Assembly: GCA_008931825.1 (NCBI GenBank)
Contig: QXVZ01007932.1
Coordinates: forward strand, 1-20,996
Direction: 5' to 3'
Source of the DNA: Phallusia fumigata
Lineage: Eukaryota > Chordata > Ascidiacea > Phlebobranchia > Ascidiidae
DNA length: 20,996 bases
Under the pieces are notes generated by a model. The model did not search any database, was not told where the DNA came from, and was given only the letters and a program-made list of their open reading frames with translations. A program made the translations under genes and the position numbers. Shown here piece by piece: positions 7,089 through 19,000 of this stretch (positions within the stretch are counted from its first letter, which is position 1; each line of letters begins with the position of its first letter).

Positions 7089-10000
7089 CTGGACAAAAAT
7101 ATAACGTTTATTGCACCTATTAACACCACACAAAATGCAATGTTTTTTTCTTCATGTCATCAGTGTCATTGTTCGCATAGTGATTATAATATTTAAATCT
7201 TGTAACACAAACAGATATACAGTTACTACATTATTTTTACACAATAGTAACTTATGCTTTTTGTTACACGATTGTTTCTGCAGGTAAAAACGCATGGGTC
7301 CAACGCCCAGGCAAGGTTGTAGACTATTTTTCTAGGCACATGTCAAGATTGTAGCAGATATTTTAATAAATTCGATTTCACGTTTATGAAAGTTGATTTT
7401 ATAAAAGAATTGATTCCAACGATAACTTAGAAAACGGAATGACACAGAAAATGGACCCATAATTAGCCTGGATAGGTTGTGATGTTTATTGGACAAATGT
7501 TTTTCTAGCAACGCTAGAAAGCGAAATTAGTTTTACCATTGGGATTATTTATCAAGGACAAAAATAGATTTACCCGATGGAGTCTGCAAAAGAAACATGT
7601 GCAAGAGTGAGGTTCGAACACTTACCGAGGTCTGCGTATTCCACTTGACAGAACTCGCGTCGACCGCCGAAGCAGAGGGTGTATTTCACCTGTGTGACGT
7701 CACTGTTCCCTTTCTCGATCGCCTCGAACGTGTCGCAAGTAAAACGGAACGTGACAAACGCGTAACTGTCGCTATGACAACAATCCCAACATGATTTTTT
7801 CCAAAACGGCAATATAGGGTTTTATTCAATGTTCTAGATAAATACATCTGTAAGGCAGTCGAAACTCCTAATTTTCTTGAAAATGATGTCATATTGATGT
7901 ATCATTACCAAATTTGTAAAAAACTTGCACTAAAAATGTTGTTTAAATCCCCAGATGACAATACATTTTACAAACCGGTGTTTCTCAAACTTAGTTAGAT
8001 GCCACGCCTTTAGAAAGATTGTTGGACTTTCGATGCACCAGCGGCAAGAATTTAATAAAGACGCTTATTATTAGTAATATAATGATCGATACAAAAACGT
8101 AAAACTACAAAACTGAATTATTCTGCGACGCCCTCAAAGAATCAATAGTTTAAGAACCACGGTTATAAACAAAGCTATCGCATACCGGTCTCTCCTGAAA
8201 TGTAATGAGATTTCTTCGATGGTACCAAACTTCTCGAACCTTCGCCGCAAATCGATCTTCGTGACGTCATCGTCGATGCCGCCTACGTACATCACCCGAC
8301 GTTCCTGAATCGCTTTGTTCTGCCCAAAAAAGAAGTTGACATTTTCGCCAAAATATGAATCGTCGGCGGTTGCCACGCCCACTTTGGGGAGTCACGCCCC
8401 TTTTGCGCACCTTGAGTTGGCGATTTTTGTCGTCCAGTCTCTTTCTTCGCTTGCCTTCCCAATCTGAACCGCTTGAGTAGGGAGAACGGCGGCGTTTACG
8501 AGGTGCCTTCGTTCTAAAATTGAATCGAAAAAATTAAGGAATTTAAGTTTAACAATTATGATTGGGGAAATTTTCTAAGCAAAATTTGTTTTGTTTAACT
8601 TGAAGAATTTTCTCTTAAAGCGCCTGCGATTTATAAGCCAAAAACATATATTTCTATTTTAAAAAACAAATTCAGTGTTTAATCGCACCGTTGCGTAGGG
8701 TAGTCTGAATCGGATGAGCTGTAGNAAATATAACGTTCATTGCACCTGTTACTACCACACAAAAATGCAAGGTTTTTTTGTTCATGTCATAAGTGTCATT
8801 CTTCGCATAGTGATTATAATATTTAAATCTTTTTGTAACACACATTTTTAAACCAACGCACAGGCAAGGTTGTAGACTATTTTTCTAGGCACATGTCAAG
8901 ATTGTAGCAGATATTTTAATAACTTCGATTTCACGTTTATGAAAGTTTGATTTTACAAAAGAATCGATTCCAACGATAACTTAGAAAACGGAATGACACA
9001 GAAAAGGTTCGAACACTTACCGAGGTCTGCGTATTCCACTTGACAGAACTCGCGTCGACCGCCGAAGCAGAGGGTGTATTTCACCTGCGTGATGTCACTG
9101 TTCCCTTTCTCGATCGCCTCGAACGTGTCGCAAGTAAAACGGAACGTGACGAACGCGTAACTGTCGCTATGACAACAATCCCAACATGATTTTTTCCAAA
9201 AAGGCAATTTAGGGTTTTATTCAATGTTGTAGATAAATACATCTGTAAGGCAGTCGAAACTCCCAATTTTCTTGAAAATGATGTCATATTGATGTATCAT
9301 TACCAAATTTGTAAAAAACTTGCACTAAAAATGTTGTTTAAATCTCCAGATGACAATACATTTTACAGACCAGTGTTTCTCAAACTTAGTTAGATGCCGC
9401 GCATTTGGAAAGATTGTTGGACTATCGACGCACCAGCAGCAAGAATTTAATAAAGACGCTTATTATTAGTAATATAATGATCGATACAAAAACGTAAAAC
9501 TACAAAACTGAATTATTCTGCGACGGCCTCAAAGAATCAATAGTTTAAGAACCACGGTTATAAACAAAGCTATCGCATACCGGTCTCTCCTGAAATGTAA
9601 TGAGATTTCTTCGATGGTACCAAACTTCTCGAACCTTCGCCGCAAATCGATCTTCGTGACGTCATCGTCGATGCCGCCTACGTACATCACCCGACGTTCC
9701 TGAATCGCTTTGTTCTGCCCAAAAAAGAAGTTGACATTTTCGCCAAAATATGAATCGTCGGCGGTTGCCACGCCCACTTTGGGGAGTCACGCCCCTTTTG
9801 CGCACCTTGAGTTGGCGATTTTTGTCGTCCAGTCTCTTTCTTCGCTTGCCTTCCCAATCTGAACCGCTTGAGTAGGGAGAACGGCGGCGTTTACGAGGTG
9901 CCTTCGTTCTAAAATTGAATCGAAAAAATTAAGGAATTTAAGTTTAACAATTATGATTGGGGAAATTTTCTAAGCAAAATTTGTTTTGTTTAACTTGAAG

Positions 10001-13000
10001 AATTTTCTCTTAAAGCGCCTGCGATTTATAAGCCAAAAACATATATTTCTATTTTAAAAAACAAATTCAGTGTTTAATCGCACCGTTGCGTAGGGTAGTC
10101 TGAATCGGATGAGCTGTAGGTAACCCGCCGTTCAGGTGACCTTGCCGTGACCTTGTACCGCTGTGTCCTCCAAGACCGACTAAAAAAGGGAAACTTCAAT
10201 TTTAGCCTGCGCTAGTTCACCAAACCTTAATTCTTGAAGGCCTTAAACTGGTGAAGAAATAAGTGAACAAAATTCACAACTTACTCTGGACTCCTGGAGG
10301 GCGACCTAGAACTCCAGCTGCTCTGCGAAGCGGAACGGTCACGCTTGGGCGAGTACGAGTGTCGGTACGCACGTGACCTGGAAACAGTACATAAGATTCT
10401 AACACCATTTGTATATTTTCATGCTACAATATATATTACAATGTAGCACATACACGAGAGGCCCATAACCAACAAATAAGAGATCTCTACAAAACCCTTA
10501 AGCATGTTAAAGGCATGAATGGTTACCACATGTGTTTTGTGAGATTTATAATTGCGTGCGACAGTGGTTCCCAACATGGTAGAAATTTTATGAGTTAATG
10601 GGAGGAGTTTTCACTTTATAGTTAAGCTATTCATGAAAAGTTTGGTATTTTTAGGTTTGAAATTCAAACCATATTACTTTATACCACTTCTTGCCTAATG
10701 GGGAGGCATGAAAAGTTCCAAATAAGCAAATGGAGGAATGTATCAAAAAAGGTTGGAAATACGGGCAAACGAGATCTCACGATGCATGAAAAACCATGAT
10801 CTCGGCGATACAGAAAGAACAATGCAACCTTATACCTATAGCTGGAGTGGGCCTCCTGGTCATCGGAAGCCGACGAATCAGAGAGCGACGACGAATACGA
10901 CTGCTCCGAGGCTCGACGGTCGGGGACCAATGAGCGACGACCAGCGAGAAAGTAATGAGGCAACTTGGAGTAGAGCAGACGGTCCTTCTCCAACTGCTTG
11001 TCCTTCTTCTTGCTTTGTTTCTTCCGCTTCTTTTTGCGTTTCTTCTTTTTCTCTCGCTTCTTGCGCCTGTCGAAATTAAGAAAACTCCTGTGGCTGTTCC
11101 AAAAAGCTTTTGTGCTGCATTTCAGTGCTTTAGAGTACAAAGTTAAAATTGTCGCTTCACTCAGTCATGCGCCAACTCAGTCCTTCATCATGGAAACTTA
11201 TGTAACCAAGGTTTGTTGTTTAGTAAAAAAGTAATGCCCTTTTGTAATTTCCATCAATGCCTTACTTTTCCTCCTGGTCTTGCTTCCACATGGTTTCCGG
11301 GGTAACGGTTTCATCTTCAGGTGGTGGAGGTTCAGTGACTGTGTCGACCACGTGATAACGTCCAGCGCTGTAAAGTAAAAATTAAAAGATCTTACTTAAT
11401 TGGGAGGGCAATGGCACCTATATGCGGGCAACCATATTTGTTGCATAATCGACACAACAATTGAAAATTTCAGGTGAAAACGTTACAACGACAGATGTTG
11501 TACAGGGGCCACAATTTACCTCAAGTATGATGGTAACCTGGAGTAGAAGAGCTCCCTGGTGTTGACAAGAGCGCCCTCAGGTGTGCGCTTGAGCACCGGG
11601 TAATTATCCAAACTGTCAGAACTCGTTGCAAGATTTCCGCTTGACCCACGCGAGGACATACCTTTCGCCATTCTGCGAAAAATAAACAAGATTTTCTTTA
11701 ACTAAGGACTTAAGTGAGAACTAGAGCATGGGGAGAGTTGGCTAATGATCTGCCAATATTAACATAACTACAAGGTTATTTCTGATTTTAAAAGTATATC
11801 CTAAAAATGTAACGTGTTAGCCATAAACAAACAAACAATCATATTTCTATGAATGCGAAACATCGATTATGGCATCGACTCAACCTAGGCTGTACGTACA
11901 AAGTGTTTTCAAATATCAATTGATAAAGCCGGGTTTTTGTCTTAAGCATTTCAAAATTAAAACCCGGGCATGACATAAGACCCGACCCTTACCACACATC
12001 GGCCAAATATGTTACGTCAATCATGAATAATAAACGAAGCGCGTCAACAATTTGTTACTTGGCACATGTTTGACCCCGGTGTATCCTTATACAACCAGAA
12101 TTTCTAGAAAGGAGAAATAACTCTCTGTTTATTAGAACTTAACTTGCACTGCCACGTTTTCGAATTTTTTGTATGTGACTACAATATCAACAACAACCCG
12201 GATACAATGGTCCGGGAGTGGACCAGACAACAAAAGCAATGCAGTTGTCGCCCAAAGGTCACCGTTATGAATGGGTTGCAAGTCTCGTGTTAGACCCAGC
12301 ACCGAGCATGCCCCGGTCTTGTGACGTAACACATAGATTTTAACGACGCAACAATCATTTGTCGCCATATCTTTAAAACAAAAACATTACCGCCTTTGTG
12401 GTTTCAAAGTGGTAAGTTTATGTGACGAAATTGGCACTTAGTCCCGAAAACCAAGTTTCGGACCCTGAGCTTGGCACGATATAGTTGCAATGTGCAGACC
12501 TGCGGACCAATTATAAATTTTCGTGTTATTCCAAAGAGCAAACGACACAAAAGATGAACTTATTCCTTTAGTATGTACAACAAGATATTGTAATTTTTGT
12601 ATCGAACACTGGCTCACTGGTTTATAATTGCCCACGACAAAACAAAGTCGGACACTGACTTTTAACATAGATGTTGACGCCGTAACATTCAATCAGTCGC
12701 CATGAGTTTTTGAGAACTAAAATATTCCCGCTTCCGAGCTTTGAAACAGGTAAGTTTAAGTAACGAAATTTGCACTAAGCCGAGAATCATAGTCGGCGAT
12801 GCTCGACTCGGCAAGTCAACAAAATATGCTGGTAAAAATTTGGCCATATGTTTTTTTATCACCTGGGACAGACTTTTCCGCCTCGAAGGTAGTGGGGCAA
12901 CTTGTTATAATGAAGCTCCTCAAAGTCGCTGTTCTTTTCCAAGCTGCCAATCAACGGGTCATGATTGAGATCTTTTAATCCTTTCACCGCTGGGTCGCTT

Positions 13001-16000
13001 TGGTAATCCCCTGAACAGGAACCAGTGGTAGTGCCTGCAAGTTTGTAAATAGTTGGTATCCATTGCAAAGTATTGTTTTACGGCAGGCAAGTGTTTTAGA
13101 ATTTAGATAGTAGAAATAGACAAAAAAAGTAGTTGGCAGAACAATGAAAAGATCAAGGTTAACAAGAATCGAGTGTTGATAAGCATGTTGCCTCATAAAC
13201 CAGCTTAACAATGTTAACACCAAATTAATTTCAATTCCAAACACACTTTTACACAGCATATTGTTGCGATGAAAAGAATTCAATTTTGGAACAAGTATGT
13301 TACAAAATTTTATGCCACTATTGTGTTTTATTCATATTGTGTTTGGTTATGGAATTTATGAGTGTAGGAAGAATTTAATACAACCAAGCTCTCCCAACCT
13401 GCACTAAGAACTTTGCCAGAGTAAAGGTATGCTGGTAGTTTATTAAATAACATTGGTGGTTGTTGTTCGGAATCACTTTCCTCTGCACATTCAACTGTCT
13501 CTTGAATAGCCACCTCATCAATGGTTGTGTCTGTGTGTAAGTCCAGCACACCAGACTGCTCGTTACTAGGCACCGGCCCCTTGACATAAAATATTGCAAT
13601 TTTGGACATAGAATAAAAAATATTGTGTTAACAAACATTGCATGTAACATAATAAATTCAGGGAAACAGTTGCATGCAACATCTTGCACCCTCCCCCCCC
13701 AAAAAAAATGTTCAACATGTCTTAATTAAAGTTACCACAGATGTCATGGGGTTGACAGCCACTAAATACACATGAAATGCAAGATGTAGCTTTTTAAGCT
13801 ACATTGAACCATAATTTTTGGTTGATGAAATTAGCAAGAAATATATACCTGATGCATTACTTCATTAATATCAAAATCCTCAAGAATTTCAGAGGCAGCC
13901 ATGCTCCTTCTCAGTGGAATCTTTTTTATTCTTTGTACCACTTCATTATCCTTATCATGACTCTGGTTATTGTCATTTTGAATGGGATCTTCATTTTTTG
14001 AGTTGGAAGGTATTTGTTTGCTAGCAGCAGAAGCGGTGGCCACTGAACTATGGGATGAAGAGTATAAAGAGTTTTCCTCAATTGTCTGTTTTGCCGGTCT
14101 GCCACTTTGTGTAATGACAGCATGTTCCTTTGCTGCCATTTCCGCAGGTTTAATATGTATTAATGGTGTATGGACGGCATCATGAACATTGTGCAGCACT
14201 TTAGGAGGAGCACTTTGCGCAGTTAGACTCAAAAAGTTGGTTTTGAAATAGGGATTAGAATCATTGAATGACTTGCTTGCATGCAGTGGAAGGTCTTTAC
14301 ATGCCAATAAGTCCATTTCAGACAGATTACCGTCGTTTGTGGACAACTCATTTGCTGGTTCATCAAGGCCCAACAAGTCACTGTCAAGCAAATAGGCATC
14401 TTCCAATGCGTGACCACTGTCAGCTTTAGATTTGGAGGATTGTTTATCAACTTGGTCTACAAATACAGTAATCTGGTTGCTTCCATCATCTGTATGTCTC
14501 TTATTTTCATTAACAACTTTTTGTGACCATGGTACTTTTTCTTGTGCTGAATGCCTTCGACTTACGGTCTTCTTGGAAGTGTACTCAGAGCTCTCTGTGC
14601 TTGCTCTTCTATTTGCTACTGAAAGCACCCCACCACCAGTGGTCATCATGGCATTTTCTGGTACTTGTATGAGTTTAACAGTTGAAGAGGCAGGAACTGT
14701 GTATACAAACTGTGGTTTTGTTTTTGACCCTGACTTTATCAAGGGACTGGCTTCAGATTTTTTGCTCAAGTTCTGTTTAATCTCATGGATTAGAGACAAA
14801 GGCGATGGAACTGGTTTTCGGCCCTCCAAACTGGATACAGTTTTTGTGGCTTCAGGTATTATGGTTTGAGACACATTGTTTGAGACATTCTGTGCACTAC
14901 TGCATGTAACNTTGTGTCTGTGTGTAAGTCCAGCACACCAGGCTGCTCGTTACTAGGCACCCGCCCCTTGACATAAAATATTGCAATTTTGGACAGAGAA
15001 TAAAAAATATTGTGTTAACAAACATTGCATATAACATAATAACTTCAGGGAAACAGTTGCATGCAACATCTTGCACCCTCCCCCCCTCAAAAAAAAGTTC
15101 AACATGTCTTAATTAAAGTTACCACAGATGTCATGGAGTTGACAGCCACTAAATACACATGAAATGCAAGATGTAGCTTTTTAAGCTACATTGAACCATA
15201 ATTTTTGGTTGATGAAATTAGCAAGAAATATATACCTGATGCATTACTTCATTAATATCAAAATCCTCAAGAATTTCAGAGGCAGCCATGCTCCTTCTCA
15301 GTGGAATCTTTTTTATTCTTTGTACCAATTCATTATCCTTATCATGACTCTGGTTATTGTCATTTTGAATGGTATTTTCATTATTTGAGTTGGAAGGTAT
15401 TTGTTTGGCAGCAGCAGAAGCGGTGGCCACTGAACTATGGGATGAAGAGTGTAAAGAGTTTTCCTCAATTGTCTGTTTTGCCGGTCTGCCACTTTGTGTC
15501 ATGCCAGCATGTTCCTTTGCTGCCACTTTAGCAGGTTTAATATGTATTAATGGTGCATGGACGGCATCATGAACATTGTGCAGCACATTAGGAGAAGCAC
15601 TTTGCGCATTTAGACTTAAAAAGTTGGTTTTGAAATAGGGATTAGAATCAACGAATGACTCGCTAGCATGCAGTGGAAGGTCTTTACATGCCAATAAGTC
15701 CATTTCAGACAGATTCCCATCATTTGTGGACAACTCATTTGCTGGTTCATCAAGGCCCAACAAATCACTGTCAAGCAAATAGGCATCTTCCAATGCATGA
15801 CCACTGTCAGCTTTAGATTTGGAGGATTGTTTATCAACTTGGTCTACAAATACAGTAATCTGGTTGCTTCCATCATCTGTATGTCTCTTATTTTCATTAA
15901 CAACTTTTTGTGACCATGGTACTTTTTCTTGTGCTGAATGCCTTCGACTTACGGTCTTCTTGGAAGTGTACTCAGAGCTCTCTGTGCTTGCTCTTCTATT

Positions 16001-19000
16001 TGCTACTGAAAGCACCCCACCACCAGTGGTCATCATGGCATTTTCTGGTACTTGTATGAGTTTAACAGTTGAAGAGGCAGGAACTGTGTATACAAACTGT
16101 GGTTTTGTTTTTGACCCTGACTTTATCAAGGGACTGGCTTCAGATTTTTTGCTCAAGTTCTGTTTAATCTCATGGATTAGAGACAAAGGCGATGGAACTG
16201 GTTTTCGGCCCTCCAAACTGGATACAGTTTTTGTGGCTTCAGGTATTATGGTTTGAGACACATTGTTTGAGACATTCTGTGCACTACTGCATGTAACAGA
16301 CGTCGTGGAAGCAGCAGCAGAGGTAGTGCCTTGTGTGGTAGATGCAGTTTTAAGATTGGAAACAGCTGTCAGAAGCTGTTGAAGGGTCTTCTGTTGTTGT
16401 TTGCTGTTGTCGGTTGATGCAGAAGTGTTGCCTTGTTGCTGAAAAGCAAAGGTGAAACCCATAATTTAAATTGGTATGTTCTTTAAAACACTAAAACAGT
16501 AGAGCAGGCATGTCAAACATATGGCCTGCGGGTCGATCCGGCCCACTTGATGATTTCATTCGGCATACATTTCTATGTCTGCCAAAAACGGCGAGTCTTT
16601 TACTAATTTCTGTCAAAAGTTATGGTTTTTTAATAAATACCCCCTAATCTCATCATTTTTTACTAATTACCCCAAAATCCCAAATGCTTTCTCCAGCCCC
16701 TAGAGGGCAGCAAATGTGAAATAAACGTGGAAGCCACACTGACAAAGGGTTTGGGCAAACGACACTACTGTGTGTGCATGTGTCAGTTGTATGGCCTGGC
16801 CTGTGACTTTATTTCGTTATTATTTTACTGGCATGGTCCACATAAGATGAGATGGTCTGGATCTGGCTACAGAGCAACACTGAGTTTGACATGCCTGTAT
16901 TAGAGCAACCTACAAATTCCTATTTATAGTTTGATTAAAAAACAATCCCCATATTTTTAAAAATTAGTTAGTGACAATAAGTTAAAACAATGCATATACT
17001 TGCTGTGTGAATGCAAATATATTTAAAACGCTACCACAACAGGGATTAAGAATTATCGAAGCATTGAAAAATTGCATGTGATGTCATTAAGCCACTGCAG
17101 ACAGGTAAACCACACCACACGTTAGACACAAATTACTCCACAAATACACAAACATACATAAAATGTGTAATGTCCACTATAATACCAAATATCCATTTAT
17201 TAATCAAACAGAGAACAAAACTAAATAAAAGTACTTAATTTCATACAAGACAGAACATCATTTAATCCCAATGCATTCTTTTACTGAACACACATAAATC
17301 ACCAAGTAATTACCCAGTAGTGTCCATCTTTTGTGCCTAATACCAAAACACATCTGCATTAACAGAAATCCAACAAAATGAAAAAAATCAGCAATACATA
17401 CCTGTTGCTGTTGGGCTAACAGGGTCAGAATTTCCTTTAACTTTCCAGATACTCCACTGAGAATGAGTGACTTAGTTTCCAGTCCACCTTTGTTTGAGGT
17501 GACGAGTTTAAAGGTAGGCCCTGTGGCAGCCACTGACTTGCTCGATTGACCAGCCACGTTGATCTGTGGTGCAGTAACTGGTTTCAACACTGTACTAGAA
17601 ACCGGTGTTGACCCATCAGCGTTCCACTTCACTTTGGAAATTGGCTTAACCAAATTCGCTCCAGCGCTTGGCTTGGGTTTATGAGTGACGCGTGGGTCTT
17701 TTAGTAGGTCCTTTACTGTGACAGTGCCAGCGGGTATTGATGGTGCTCCTACTGCGGATACATATTTAGCGCTAGTGGCAGGNCGCAGGTTTAATATGTA
17801 TTAATGGTGTATGGACGGCATCATGAACATTGTGCAGCACTTTAGGAGGAGCACTTTGCGCAGTTAGACTCAAAAAGTTGGTTTTGAAATAGGGATTAGA
17901 ATCATTGAATGACTTGCTTGCATGCAGTGGAAGGTCTTTACATGCCAATAAGTCCATTTCAGACAGATTACCGTCGTTTGTGGACAACTCATTTGCTGGT
18001 TCATCAAGGCCCAACAAGTCACTGTCAAGCAAATAGGCATCTTCCAATGCGTGACCACTGTCAGCTTTAGATTTGGAGGATTGTTTATCAACTTGGTCTA
18101 CAAATACAGTAATCTGGTTGCTTCCATCATCTGTATGTCTCTTATTTTCATTAACAAGTTTTTGTGACCATGGTACTTTTTCTTGTGCTGAATGCCTTCG
18201 ACTTACGGTCTTCTTGGAAGTGTACTCAGAGCTCTCTGTGCTTGCTCTTCTATTTGCTACTGAAAGCACCCCACCACCAGTGGTCATCATGGCATTTTCT
18301 GGTACTTGTATGAGTTTAACAGTTGAAGAGGCAGGAACTGTGTATACAAACTGTGGTTTTGTTTTTGACCCTGACTTTATCAAGGGACTGGCTTCAGATT
18401 TTTTGCTCAAGTTCTGTTTAATCTCATGGATTAGAGACAAAGGCGATGGAACTGGTTTTCGGCCCTCCAAACTGGATACAGTTTTTGTGGCTTCAGGTAT
18501 TATGGTTTGAGACACATTGTTTGAGACATTCTGTGCACTACTGCATGTAACAGACGTCGTGGAAGCAGCAGCAGAGGTAGTGCCTTGTGTGGTAGATGCA
18601 GTTTTAAGATTGGAAACAGCTGTCAGAAGCTGTTGAAGGGTCTTCTGTTGTTGTTTGCTGTTGTCGGTTGATGCAGAAGTGTTGCCTTGTTGCTGAAAAG
18701 CAAAGGTGAAACCCATAATTTAAAATGGTATGTTCTTTAAAACACTAAAACAGTAGAGCAGGCATGTCAAACATATGGCCTGCGGGTCGATCCGGCCCAC
18801 TTGATGATTTCATTCGGCATACATTTCTATGTCTGCCAAAAACGACGAATCTTTTACTAATTTCTGTCAAAAGTTGTGGGTTTTTAATAAATACCCCCAA
18901 ATCTCATCATTTTTTACTAATTACCCCAAAATGCTTTCTCCAGCCCCTAGAGGGCAGCAAATGTGAAATAAACGTGGAAGCCACACTGACAAAGGGTTTG

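Larger units (their letters stand above)
7097..8724. repeat. Overlap copy 1a (exons 9-12 and introns)
   Basis: Matches 8726-10119 throughout, with scattered substitutions. It has two extra intron segments, one of about 85 bp near 7212-7300 and one of 159 bp at 7452-7610. The exons are nearly identical. Confidence 0.85.
8726..10119. repeat. Overlap copy 1b (exons 9-12 and introns)
   Basis: Partner of 7097-8724, 234 nt shorter because of the intron indels. It continues to the right into unique sequence (exons 3-8). Confidence 0.85.
13525..14910. repeat. Overlap copy 2a (exons 2-3)
   Basis: Same length (1,386 nt) as 14912-16297. It is nearly free of differences from about 14410 to the end and clearly divergent before that. 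Confidence 0.85.
15530..17782. repeat. Overlap copy 3a (exons 1-2 and intron 1)
   Basis: Matches 17784-20031 (2,253 versus 2,248 nt) with SNPs and small indels concentrated in the intron MITE and in the 3' part of exon 2. Confidence 0.85.

Noticed and set aside
7597-7794. 65-codon plus-strand ORF over PGC-1 exon 12
   Set aside because: Antisense shadow of the RRM exon.
9529-9777. RRM ORF starting GVATADDSYFG as a complete small RNA-binding protein (also 8134-8382)
   Set aside because: The first part is the 91-nt intron and the last part runs past the exon 11 donor; only the central 134 nt is exon.
14432-14869. 145-codon plus-strand ORF, repeated at 15819-16256 and 18073-18510
   Set aside because: Exact antisense of PGC-1 exon 2. 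It recurs only because the exon is present three times through contig overlap, and has no domain or splice logic of its own.
17772-18716. 314-residue ORF with its own stop near the N
   Set aside because: The C terminus crosses the N at 17783 into exon 1 sequence of another contig, so the end is an artefact.
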